From NCBI GenBank assembly GCA_031769625.1, contig JAUIMM010000017.1, positions 2,222,501 through 2,286,500 of the forward strand: DNA of 64,000 nt, written 5' to 3'. The notes under the pieces were generated by a model. That model worked only from the letters and a program-made list of their open reading frames with translations. It was not told the origin of the DNA and did no database searches. Positions 32,356 through 43,234 of this stretch are shown here, in pieces; the first letter of the stretch is position 1; every line of letters starts with the position of its first letter. A program made the translations under genes and the position numbers. The stretch comes from Taudactylus pleione. Taxonomy: Eukaryota > Chordata > Amphibia > Anura > Myobatrachidae.

Positions 32356-32958
32356 ATGGGCCTGAATCAGAGGTGCATGATAATGCAGCTGCGGCTGCAT
32401 CTTTTTGCGCAGTCGACGAAATATGCAAATGCTAGTTTCAGTCTTCCCCTTGTGCACTAATGTGCGCCAGAATGTGCAAGCCCTGAGATGCCCTCTTTCA
32501 CTGCTCGTGCAGACTGCGACTCCGCCGGTGGTTCTGAGCACTCCTCCATCGACGCTTCATTATCTTCACCATCGTCACTTGCACCAGCCTATGGTTGGTG
32601 AAGTGTCTCGTCCTGAACTCCATCTAAACATGGCCTATGCGGCTCTGCGTCTGAAAATGCAGCTGTGTACTGTTCACTATCAAACCCATGACACTCCCAT
32701 TAAATGCCCATGAAACATCCATGAAACAGCCTTTTTTGCACTCACTTCATGCCACCTTCCAGTCACCACCCAGGAATGCCCATGGTTTTGCCTCACCGTT
32801 CTTAATGCCAGTGGTCCCATACACAACTGTGCATGTGAGCCAACACACAGGCTAACGCATGCGCCGTAAGGGTTTTCAGAGTATTTTGCACATGCGTAGT
32901 AGTAAATAATCGCTCAAATGCGCATACATGGGCATTGCATGCACCTCTAAATCTGGCC
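32356..32958. mobile_element. GGGCCTGAATCAGAGGTGCATG MITE
   Basis: Left 'gggcctgaatcagaggtgca' faces right 'tgcacctctaaatctggccc'. Flanking agtat and aatat agree at 4 of 5 positions. The tips resemble the multi-hairpin family, but the interior is different and the hairpins are weak. Confidence 0.65.
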
Positions 32959-33596
32959 CAATATCTCTTCTCCTGCATCCCCTTTTATCCTATATACTCT
33001 TAGACGTCCACAACAGGTAGCAGCATCGCTTTTCATTTAGCGGGTACTTCTGTGCATGTAGGGTGGCATCTGACAAGTGTAATAAAATCATAGAAAAGAT
33101 TCAGTTAAGAGGAAAAGGGTGGAGTGGGAGGGCAAGATATTTTGCAGAGTAAGTGGTATTTTATTGAAAGCCACCTCTATTGTTACTAAGGACAAATTAT
33201 TTCATGGACAAATTTAGGCGGAAAGTTGCAAACCATTTATTGTCCATTTTGTGGAGAGAAAAGTGATTTTTAATAGTCCAATCACAGGAACTGATCTATA
33301 TTGTGCGATTGTTTTTACGTGGACATAAAAACAGTGGGTGACGCTGCATTTTGCATCAACATGGCTGGATATTCGACATAGATAGGCAGATACTCACTTT
33401 AGCATAATGTAGTAAGCAATCTGCCGTGGCTGTATGGAAAACCGGTCTCAGATGCCTCTGACTCACAATCATCCATGTTGATGTGTGTGAAATGTTGTCC
33501 CATTACTTAATGGAAAACAAATTTGAGGATTTCTATTATGAATTTCCATTTTCGCATTTGAATAGTATTTTTTTGGCAGTGCCCATTCCTAAAGAT
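32959..33596. other. No gene recognised
   Basis: Unassigned DNA. Confidence 0.5.
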
Positions 33597-33955
<359 letters not shown>

Positions 33956-35668
33956 TTGAATATGCTTAAGTAAAGTCTTCTTCTCCACTTGCTTCTATTT
34001 GATATAATTGTTTTGTTGCATGATGACAGATGGAGTGATATTCACTGCAGAATTATCGGCTTCCTGCTTCCTTCAGTCATACAGGTACCATTTCACAGTC
34101 AACTACTGCCAGCATGCCTGACAGTTTGTCTGATGGTCCTACTGTATGAAGTGGGGTCTTTGCAGGGTACAGCTGAGCATATGTTGGAGTGTAGTCGAGA
34201 ATTTTAACTGCAGGTGCCTAAAATGTCTAATGTACAGATCATCCTGTGTCTGTTTTGCTTGACTTAACCTTTACCATTTATTAGCTGTGTTAGCATAGTG
34301 ATTGATGCTTCTAGTCATTATATGGACAATAATAATTGTTCTTTAATAGTGATAACATAAATATATTACATTGCTGCCTGGAAAATCATTGTTAATCTGT
34401 TTCTGAAAGCATGGGTCTGTGTGTTATGTATAATTTATGGGAATGTACTGTACAATCTTCTGGACAAAGACAAGTATAATATTTTGCAGCTATTTAGCTA
34501 AGTTGACTATAATTTAATAGTTACTCAATTGGCTTGAAAAAGTTTGTCTGGCCCTTGCTACTACTAAACTGGTTAATGTAAAACAGAGTTCACCTGTTTA
34601 CTGTACTGTAGATTAATAAATGCAATAGGAAACATATCAAGATGTTAACTAATATTTGTATTATCAAAAGTCTGGTCTCCTAAAATAAGACTTATTCATT
34701 TTAAATACAATTCAGAATTTTTGGGAGCAGAAACTGCATTATTATTTGCACCCTACTACTTGTCACTAATCTGTTTCTTGCTTGGATGATCTGGCCTTGA
34801 GATCTAGCTATCAAGCTCGAACATCACTAATTCCAAATGTGCAGAAAGAAGTTTCTTGCTATACAGTGATTAGGTCAATTCTGTGAAATGGTAGGAGATA
34901 GCCTTTGAAGACAGATGCTATTTTTCCTCTCTTATCACATTTGACAAACTCAGATACTGATTCTTTTGTCACGCTCTGCCTTGGACTGTGGTGTGGATCA
35001 TGGTGACACAAGCTTTCTCAGGGGAAATGCTTGTGAGTCCTTGGCAATTGACCTCACTTGCAATGTCACATTGTTAGTTTGAATCAATGGGGCGAATGCT
35101 AGGATGTGCTGCAGAGAATTGATGTGACGCTCAGCTGCGCCCATAACCAACATATACGGTACCCTTACCATCACAAGTTTTCCTGCATACAGTACCTTTG
35201 TGGAGTGTAGGGGAAAACTCCTGGCGCTGCTCCGAAAAATATAATTTCTTATCACTGCATATCAAGACAGTAAGGAATTAATATTCAGGCTATTTATGAA
35301 ATGTATCTTGCCAGGACAATAGCACATATTAACAGCTTGTCCCAGTGAAGACTAAGTGATGAAGTAAGTTACTATGCTATGCGTGTGCACCCACTCAGGA
35401 AAAAAATTTAATTGAGCCTGTAGGTTACAATGTCTAACTCCATCTTAGGATGGCATTAGCTATTGGAGGCTGAAGCTCCGAAAAGTTTACTTGTCAGATC
35501 TTGATACATTTGACAAGATTATATTTCCCATTCAAAAAATGGGAACTGTAGTAACCTGCCTTACCTAACTGAACCCTACAGTAAATGGTTATTTCGTCCC
35601 TCAACCTGCTATTGGAATAGAGATAGAATAATATATATTAGCTAGGTCCATCGTGTACTCTCAACAAT
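33956..35668. other. No gene recognised
   Basis: The longest stretch without recognisable repeats. No long frame and no motif that I can assign; it may be unique DNA or old decayed repeats. Confidence 0.5.
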
Positions 35669-36060
35669 ACAGGGGTCTATTCATGAAGTAGTGAAAAGCC
35701 CTGTTTAACTATTTTTCACTGCTTCTTTCTATTCATGAAGCGCGTTACCATGGAGAAGTTCATGACTTCTCCAGTGGCGCCCCCCGCTCTGTGGCTGGAT
35801 CGCTCACCCATACAGTAGTATTAGTAGTAGAGCAATTCATAGAAGAACACAATGCTCAACTGTGAAACGAAACGAGCAGGGAAGTTCTCTACTCTCTGCC
35901 TGTCAACCGGCACTTGCTCAGCCCCATTAGACCAGCGTCTGACGTGACCAGCTGATCTCAGGCGCTGGTGTATGTGCAGTGGGAAGAAGACATATCTGTC
36001 TTTGCGCTGCTTCCCGGGTTCTGGAAGGGGGGGCGTTGGAGGACATCACTGGACAGATAA
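35669..36060. repeat. MITE-like segment (GGGGTCTATTCATGAAG)
   Basis: 'aggggtctattcatgaagta' is close to the starts at 23842 and 54104. 'ctattcatgaagcgcg' recurs at 35731. No closing inverted repeat found. Confidence 0.4.
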
Positions 36061-36350
36061 GTTTATATGAATGGCTACAAAACATTACTATGTATTGCAT
36101 TGATGTGATGTGATATACAGTGTTATATTTTGGCCCAAAGTACCTCACCAGTTTATCATTTTTATAGTATCGTCAGTAAATAAACAGTGTTTCAGAAGTT
36201 ATTTATTATTTCAAAATTGTAGCCATTAATAAATGTATGTGCAGCCTCCTAGTGGCCGTATGAAGAACAAAATGCAGACAGGCTGCACAAATATACAAGA
36301 GAGAGCTGTAGCTTTAAGTATGAGTTGTACTGTATGTGAATAAAGTATTA

Positions 36351-36514
36351 GGGGTCTATGTACTAAGCAATGATAAGTGCCAGCCAATCAGCTCCCAACT
36401 GTAATTTTTCAAACACAGCCTGTGAGATGACAGTTCGAAGCTGATTGGCTGGCACTTATCACAGACTTATCACTTTTCACTCTGTCACTTATCACTGCTT
36501 AGTACATAGACCCC
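36351..36514. mobile_element. Harbinger-like MITE, complete, 164 bp
   Basis: 'ggggtctatgtactaagca' and its inverse 'tgcttagtacatagacccc' are perfect ends. TTA flanks both sides (36348-36350, 36515-36517), the 3-bp target of PIF/Harbinger elements. The core palindrome has 'gccagccaatcagctcc' opposite 'agctgattggctggc'. Confidence 0.85.
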
Positions 36515-37194
36515 TTAGTTACTTATCATTATGAAAACTGTAAATCATGGCTTCAGTTTGAAAACTATCCACCCAAACACATGACACCCACTACATCATC
36601 TGTCTTCCAATATCTTCATCACTTTTCCATGTTTATACCACACTTTTATGGAGAGAGAGGGAGTGTGGGCTAGCTGGCATAATACATACATACTAAAAGG
36701 TAAATTTACTAAGCTCGAATCAATTCGAATGCGGCAACATCGGCTGTGAAGCGCATATTCGCAATTTACTACACGCTGAAATCTGCCAAGTTTGCTCCTT
36801 ATGAATTGGAAATCCTGGTCGAACACCTGAAAATCAGACGATAACATGTTTTCAGACAAATTCAACTTGGAAGCCTTTTGCGATGGACATCAATAGGCAC
36901 TCGAAATTTACTAAGGATTCCTATTTGTCATCAAGGCCAATAAATATTGCAAATCGGCCACAAAAGACGCCAATTCGATCCAAAATAGAAATCTCAGAAC
37001 ACATTTTTCAATTCGAGTTTCACATATGAACAAACTTATCCATCACTGACAACTCAATTCTGTGGCCAATAAAAGGGGATTAAGCACATGCATACACTTC
37101 TCTCCTGTTACAAAAGGAAACAAAGCATGGCTGAATTTTCTGTGCTGGATGGAGCTCTTGTGGGGGCTATGAGATACCTGAGGCTCTGCCACTA

Positions 37195-37226
37195 GCCACC
37201 GCTGTGTATTAAAACACAGCGGTGGC
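37195..37226. other. Perfect 13-bp hairpin
   Basis: 'gccaccgctgtgt', six-base loop 'attaaa', 'acacagcggtggc'. Could be a small transposon remnant or a transcript-folding element; function unknown. Confidence 0.7.
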
Positions 37227-37429
37227 AACTAAGAAAATGTGAAATCATAAATTAAATACTGTTCATTTTAAATTAATTAAAAAACACAATTTTTGCTGTA
37301 CGCTCATTGTGGGGCCTCATGGCATATGGGTAGGGTCTCGGAGCAAGCGTTTTGTGTTGTCATGATCTTAATGTATATTATCGAAGAGAGCTTTAGCAGG
37401 CTTTGCCAGCATTCTCAGCTCTCTGACTA

Positions 37430-37836
37430 TACCAAATTAAACAATAACATTGACTTCTTTGTTCGAACTGTGTCAAAATGATGACTTTTCAAGGACCCTG
37501 CTGTACTGTGAGCTGACAAAATATTACACATGGAAAGCTTCTCGAAAAGTTTTTATGCACAGAAAACAGGGAGTCGCTGTAGATGGTTATCCTGGTATCA
37601 GAGCAACAGAAGCTCTTGGCCGTGTTTACACTGTACATCCGACAAATTTTGAATGCTTCTATCTCCGAAGTTTGCTTTACATCGTTACAGGTCCTACTTC
37701 CTTCGAAGACCTTAGGACTGTTGATGGGGAAGTTTGTCACACTTTTCGTGAGGCCTGCCTAAGGAGAGGTTGGTTGAAGGATGATGTGTAAACAAACATT
37801 CTTAAAATCCCGGGCAACGCTGAGTACTCCAGCTAG
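37430..37836 (+). mobile_element. Helitron 3' fragment with Rep/helicase-linker coding piece
   Basis: Coding part 37450-37791 reads FELCQNDDFSRTLLYCELTKYYTW, KQGVAVDGYPGIRATEALGRVYTVHPTNFECFYLR, and GPTSFEDLRTVDGEVCHTFREACL. These are conserved blocks between the Rep and PIF1-like helicase parts of animal Helitrons (LGRIYTVHP...AECFYLRLL, GPTSFEDLRTVNG). The frame ends in TAA and, about 40 bp on, the DNA ends 'cgggcaacgctgag...ccagCTAG' followed by T. That is a decayed hairpin and CTRR terminus, the Helitron 3' end. Most of Rep and the helicase are missing, so this is an internally deleted, 5'-truncated copy. Confidence 0.82.
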
Positions 37837-38548
37837 TAGTGATATAAATATAATAAATGCCTTACCCTAGCACAACTGGAAAAGCAGCCAAGGTTAAAAT
37901 ACTGTATGTAGATTACCTTAAAACCCAAATAACATGTGAATACTAAAAACATAAAATGTGTAAAACCCAGTGGCGCTAGACCAATATAGGTATAAAAACC
38001 AATTACTTCTCTCTTGGTTTCCACTTCAGTTTTGTTTCATATACATAGATAAAGAAGAGAAACAAGATATAGTGTGATACTGTAAACAGGTGAATACAAA
38101 AATGTAATAGGTCAGCAATGACCAACAAGAAAGTAAAAACGTAAAGTTTTTTTTCATCACCATAAGTACTATATTTATTACATTTTTATCATAGTGGAGA
38201 TATTGCCCATAGCAACCAATCACATATGTATAAAATATGTATTTATTTGCAAGATAAATGTTAAATTCAACCAGATTGTTTGCTATGATCAACATAGCCA
38301 CTTGTAAATAAAAATGTTAACTAACCAAATAACCAAACACTGAGGTATGTGGCATTAAAGTGTATGTTCTTATTTTAAGCACAACATAATGTACAACATT
38401 AAATCATTTTTGATGTTAGTAATGACAAAAACATGTTTGAAAGTGTAGCAGGCTTTTAATAAATGTGTTCTAAATTTTTGTTGCCTTTAATTTTTGAAGC
38501 AGGAAACTGTTATATAGACACAAACAAATAGGACATTTTTCAAACATA

Positions 38549-39394
38549 GGCCCATACTCAATTAGAGGCGAAAAGTCAGAAAGGTTTCGCCTGTCCGACT
38601 TTCCGCCTCCTTCGTCTGTTTTAGAGGCGAAAACTTTTCGTGCGCGTCCCTACTCTTCACCCTACTCAATTCCAAACCACACGAAAATGGAAAGTGGCGA
38701 ATGCGGAACAGGTGGAAAGTGCTGTCAGAAGTGGGAAAGTCAGCCTGTACCCCCAAAAAAGATGCACTAATATAGGTAATCAATGCACATGTGTACTATT
38801 ACCCCTAATATAAGTGTTTGAGGTACTTAAGTAGTTTAAATAGTTTCTTATTAGCATCTATGGAAGTGTGGTGAAGAATGGCATAAAGCAGTATTTTTTG
38901 GTGAAAATAAGTAGTCCTGTCAAATTTGGGGTACTTGAAAACGGGTGCAAGCATTTATAAAATGTTAAACACGCACCAGCTACATGCACCTGCAATCCCA
39001 AAAACACCTGACTCATCCTTACAGAGCCCCAAGAAGTCTATTTTGCTGGTTTTTATGATTGTCCCCCCACTTTTGACTTTTTCATCCCAAAAATTAAAGT
39101 ACTTTTTGGGAGTTCTTATGTTGTTTTTTTTTTCACTGATTTGACCTTTGGGGGACTGTGCCAAGGGTTCTGGGTCGTTTCCCCACATTTGCACCCCAAA
39201 ATAAAGATTTTGCACTTCTTTTCACCTGCTATTCATAGGCGAATCTTTTTCGCCTGTTACATTGCATTAAGTTTTCGTGTAGGCGAATTCCATCTGGAAT
39301 GGAATTTGGAGATAAGTTCCGACCAGGTGAAAAGCGGCAATAGGCGAAGATTTTTCATTTATTACGGCTTTTCGCCTCTAATTGAATACGGCAC
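38549..39394. mobile_element. MITE with TACTCAATTAGAGGCGAAAAG ends
   Basis: Left 'actcaattagaggcgaaaag' faces right 'cttttcgcctctaattgaat'. ATA flanks both sides (38546-38548, 39395-39397), a 3-bp duplication. Inner boxes 'ggcgaa' recur in both halves. The interior is otherwise noncoding. Confidence 0.75.
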
Positions 39395-39499
39395 ATATAT
39401 TCAAACTGCCGTACTTATGGACCAAAAACAAAAATATTGAATCAACATTGTCATGTTTGAGTACATTTTTTAGAAAGATTAGGGCAATTTTTGGCCCAA

Positions 39500-39865
39500 T
39501 TACTCTCCCCCGCTCTCTGGAGCTGCTCTGGCGGATGAGGCGCTTTCAGACTGCCTACGTGAAGAGCGTCTTCGTGGTGAGGCAAGAGGTATAGGAATTG
39601 GGGTTGGTACCCCAGAGCTGCTGCTTGTGCCAGCATTATGTGATGTCACAATATTTTGTGACAATTGAATGACACTGACGTTTAATTCCCTAGTGGCTTG
39701 GGCCTGACTCTTCATCATTCTCAACATACTTTGCTGTGTTGCCAAATTTGCCTCCATGATACGCAGATACTGATCATTATACAGGTTCATATCACTGCAC
39801 ATCAACTCTATGGTATTATCAATCTGGCTTTGAAATGTGTTTTGATGTGTGCCAAATCCTGCCAT
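39500..39865 (-). CDS. Serine/arginine-tailed coiled-coil ORF, 121 aa (transposon-encoded?)
   Basis: An undamaged minus-strand frame inside the Harbinger-like element. Residues about 10-75 (SQIDNTIELMC to ELNVSVIQLSQNI) have the heptad-like hydrophobic spacing of an amphipathic helix or coiled coil, with Met/Gln-rich ATQQSMLRMMKSQAQ. Residues 80-121 are low-complexity: serine- and proline-rich, then SPRRRSSRRQSESASS and an acidic end. C-terminal helices plus Ser/Arg tails occur in the Myb/SANT-type accessory proteins of Harbinger transposons, so it may be that protein's last part; the Myb domain itself is not seen. The start ATG lies about 185 bp from the right inverted repeat. Function unproven. 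Confidence 0.5.
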   Translation of the reverse strand: MAGFGTHQNTFQSQIDNTIELMCSDMNLYNDQYLRIMEANLATQQSMLRMMKSQAQATRELNVSVIQLSQNIVTSHNAGTSSSSGVPTPIPIPLASPRRRSSRRQSESASSARAAPESGGE

Positions 39866-40050
39866 GTTCGGTCGAGTTAGTCAAAACTGAACGCAAAATA
39901 CAAAAGAAAAATACGAATGATTATGAATAAATAGAACAACGAACAACACGTATAACAGCAACTCGGTAACCTGTTTGAAAAAAAAAATATGGACGATGTT
40001 ATCCTAGATTGATCTCGAATGACATCGGACGAATATCGGCAGCTTAGTAA

Positions 40051-40944
40051 ATGTCTATATATACTGTTTCTAAATATACTTTGTCTCAGTAATAGCAGAT
40101 TTATTATTAGCCAACAGTGAGCCTATGGAGCAGATTTTCACATCAGACACTATAATGTGTGCCAGGCGGGTGGTGCGTGTGAATTCTTCTATGCGTGCGA
40201 GATTTGCATTTGAAACAATGTGACAGGAGTCCCAATCTGTCTGGCTGGATGCTGGCTGACAGCACTGCCCCTCTCTTTCCTCCTCTCCCGCTGTTTGTGT
40301 TCTGACATTTTCACATGATAATTACATGCATGCATCCTAAGGGTCCAGTTATACAAATACATGTAGAGCAGCTCATAACAAACTGTAAGCAGTATAATGA
40401 CAAGATGAAATTTAGGTCAGCGTTGCAGGGGTTAATATTACATAATATTATGTCATTGAAATCTCCCCTACAAGACACAAAGCAAACAATTGAATATGCT
40501 GTCATTGGCTGTCAGCTGTTCCACAGGAGGAGAGAAGAAGCAGATGCTGGGGGCATCCTTCTCAGTTGGAACAAAAGATAGGGGTCTGGGGCTAAAAATA
40601 TAACAGACAGACGGACGAGGGTTCCTGCAGGACTGCTCATTAGGAAGCATTCCATTGCACAGGTTAATTAAGGATTCTGTTGCTATATAAAGAGGATTGG
40701 CATGCTTCCTGTAGTATCCGCAGATGTCCAGTACAATATACTGTATGCTTTGTATATTTAGTGTAGTGTCCTACTTTAGTTATCTTTACTGGTGTAATGT
40801 AACAAAGTGTTTAAGTAACAACACAATGCATATGTTATTATATAAAAACGTTTGTAACATTACACTATAGAGAAGCAGTGTCCTTATAACACAGTTGTTG
40901 TCCCAAATAGCATAGTACAGTATTTGTCCTGTGCCATTTAGCAA
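40051..40944. other. No gene recognised
   Basis: Unassigned DNA. Confidence 0.5.
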
Positions 40945-41463
40945 GCTGAGCCTGATTCACAGATTTTCGCTAATGCAATCACAGCTGCGATGTCTTACGG
41001 ACCGCAATAGCGAAAATATGCTAATGTTTCCAAAAGCTTACCCGAGCATAGGGGCGCCCACTGCTGCCTTCTCATATATGTCCGACGATGTGCAGCATAA
41101 ACATCGATGCATATCGGGCAGCCACGCAGCTTCTGAGTGAAGTCCGACCTGTCTCAAACACTGTGGCTCTTGTGACACACTGAGAGCTCTCATACTGCGA
41201 AGGAGATCGCCATGGCTAATTTATGCATGCCTATGAAACGGCATTTAAATGGTCAGACACACCTACGTTTTTCTAACTACCCCCCCATTACCTCCCCTAA
41301 ATGCTGACTACCTGTCACTCACTTTGCAAGTGAATCTGCTGTGCGAGCATTATCGCAATACAATTGCTACACATGGCAGTGCCGCATTTTCACATGTGCA
41401 ATGGCTAACAATCGCTCGATCTGCGTAAATATCGGCAATGCGGAAATATTGAATCAGGCCCAG
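40945..41463. mobile_element. GAGCCTGATTCA MITE
   Basis: Left 'gagcctgattcacagatttt' faces right 'aatattgaatcaggccc'. Inner boxes 'ttcgctaatgcaatcac' and 'taaatatcggcaatgcgg' are loosely inverted. Tips resemble the multi-hairpin family; no clear target duplication. Confidence 0.6.
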
Positions 41464-41530
41464 TATTTGTCCTGTGCCATTTGGAATAGTATTTTTCCTG
41501 TGCCATATTGCCCTTGATTTGTCCTGTGTG

Positions 41531-41605
41531 AAAAGGCTATATGTATGTCCTGATGAAAAGGCTATATGTATGTCCTGATGAAAAGGCTATATGTATGTCC
41601 TGATG
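41531..41605. repeat. 25-bp tandem repeat, 3 copies
   Basis: Unit 'aaaaggctatatgtatgtcc' plus 'tgatg', starting at 41531, 41556 and 41581. It duplicates the left helix I strand, the CTGATG core and one arm of stem II of the adjoining hammerhead-like motif. Confidence 0.9.
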
Positions 41606-41634
41606 AAAAGGCTATATGCCTTGAAACGTCGACA
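41596..41634 (+). ncRNA. Hammerhead ribozyme candidate (Penelope terminal type)
   Basis: CTGATGA at 41600-41606; stem II aaggc/gcctt with loop tatat; GAAA at 41623-41626; predicted cleavage after GTC at 41628-41630; helix I tgtc (41596-41599) with gaca (41631-41634). Helix III is reduced to the self-complementary ACGT, so activity would need pairing of two molecules. Confidence 0.6.
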
Positions 41635-41744
41635 CATGGTTTTTGTTATGATGATGTCGAATATTTAATACACATTGACTTTATTCACTTATCGGAGTGC
41701 CACCTTCCTTTATATTGTGCTGGGTACAAACCCAAGCCTAGAAG

Positions 41745-41781
41745 GATTATATATATATATATATATATATATTTTATACTG

Positions 41782-41820
<39 letters not shown>

Positions 41821-41850
41821 TGTGTGTGTATATATATATATATATAATAT
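41745..41850. repeat. (TA)n microsatellites
   Basis: Several TA runs separated by 'actgtatg' and 'cagtgtgtgtg'. The tyrosine-isoleucine frames here are artefacts. Confidence 0.95.
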
Positions 41851-41879
41851 ACTGTATATGTGTGTGTGTCTGTGTGAAT

Positions 41880-42110
41880 ATATTTAATTAGGCTAGGTTT
41901 AGGGTGCGGTGAGGGGGAGGTTAGGTTTAGGCATTGGGGAGAGTGTGTTAGGGTGCGGGAGTGGAAGGTTAGGTTTAGGCACTAGGGGGGGGGTTAGGGT
42001 TAGGCACCAGGGAGGGAGGGGTAAGGGTTAGACTTACCTTTTGTCCTTATGGGTGTCGGTATTCTGACCAGTGGCATCCCGACTGCCGTGATCTCATACC
42101 CAACCTGCTA
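41880..42110 (-). repeat. TEL-family MITE, copy 3 (left end lost in microsatellite)
   Basis: Units of 'ggttaggtttaggcac' type to about 42032, then 'gggtgtcggtattctgacc' and 'ggcatcccgactgccgtga', the shared closing boxes. Confidence 0.7.
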
Positions 42111-42205
42111 TCTGGCTCGCCACCTGTGCAAAAGGGTGGTGGGGGGGGGGGGTTGCAGGCAAAAGGTTTGCCTAGGGCGCCTAGAAGCCTTGCACCGGCC
42201 CTGGG
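42111..42205. repeat. hAT-like right end (GCACCGGCCCTG)
   Basis: 'ggtttgcctagggcgcctag' and 'accggccctg' mirror the left end at 25771 ('cagagccggccctaggcata'). Confidence 0.5.
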
Positions 42206-43234
42206 TGGGGCACTACAAGTATATTAGTCTAGGGATAGCCGTATACCTTAGTCAGGCTCTATCCTGGACCATACCCTTATTTTAATGTTGCTCTCGGTGG
42301 CAGGGGTGTATTCTCCTACTACCCATGCACTACTGGGGCGATGATGGGGGGCTCAGCCCAATCTCCTTACTGTCTCCATTCATTCTGATTTGGATGCTTT
42401 AGTATTTTAATCTCCTTTCAAACTACTTCCAGGGCTTTGATCACTAATGTCTGGGGATGCTCCTGCTGATCCTGCACAGAGCACCTGTAGAGCTTACAGC
42501 ACTGCTTTCTTCTATTCCCAGCACCTGGGGGCATGGGAGGCAGCCCAAACACTGCAGGGACCTGCTGACCCACTAGACCACAAAGACAAGGAGTATATTC
42601 TCTAATTTATAACATTAAAACATGTTTTAAACGTTTAATACATTACATTAAGATACTGTATGTTTTTATTTTAGTTTATGCTTATACACAATTGCTGACT
42701 GGTACTGTTCTATGCTCATCTAATGCCCTGTCCACTTCATACCCATAATGACACGGCTAGATACTTCACCCTGTGTTGCTGTTTTTATTTGTCATATTCT
42801 CTTTTTGACTCGTGTACTGCCTTCCTATGTTCATTCTTGCATAGTGTTTAAGCAATTTTCTGCAACACGTATCCTAGTATTGTTATTTCTATTTAGCTGT
42901 ACTGTATAATGGTTCTATCAAAGCTAGTTGTCTCCAGAATACTTCTGGGTGACACTACATTTTGTAATTTTGTACTGTTCTCAGTTCCAACTGGAGTGAT
43001 GGAGGTTAATCACTACCTCCATGTACCCCAAGGTGCCGCCTTCGGAGGTGGCCCCATATAGTTTCTTTAGGTAGATATTTGTTTCCTTTTTTTGTTCTCA
43101 TACCCTTCCTGCCTTTTTTGTTTTCCTCTTCATATTTGGATATTATTATTAGCACTGTTTCCCTCCTGTTACTTAATATTTCCCCCTCATTTGGGCACAC
43201 ATGTTACAATATCGATATATAATACTTATCCACT
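42206..43234. other. No gene recognised
   Basis: Unassigned. May include the 5' region of the LINE that follows. Confidence 0.45.

Larger units (their letters stand above)
36698..40050. mobile_element. Harbinger-like element, 3.35 kb, with nested insertions
   Basis: Left 'ggtaaatttactaagctcga' faces right 'cggcagcttagtaaatgtc'. Just inside the left end, ATG at 37127 starts MAEFSVLDGALVGAMRYLRL, which may be the beginning of a transposase but soon stops. On the right, a minus-strand ORF (39500-39865) looks like an accessory-protein part. A Helitron end and a MITE lie between. Assignment to PIF/Harbinger is inference from ends and layout; no DDE motif survives. Confidence 0.5.
41531..41740 (+). 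mobile_element. Penelope-like terminal fragment
   Basis: Hammerhead-like motif (41596-41634) preceded by a 25-bp tandem repeat and followed by 'gatgtcgaatatttaatac', similar to 51039-51055 after the hammerhead there. Ends near a (TA)n tract. Confidence 0.6.

Noticed and set aside
41566..41887. Frames rich in Tyr-Ile near the TA tracts (also 60494-60812, 61095-61529)
   Set aside because: Translation of (TA)n; no coding support.
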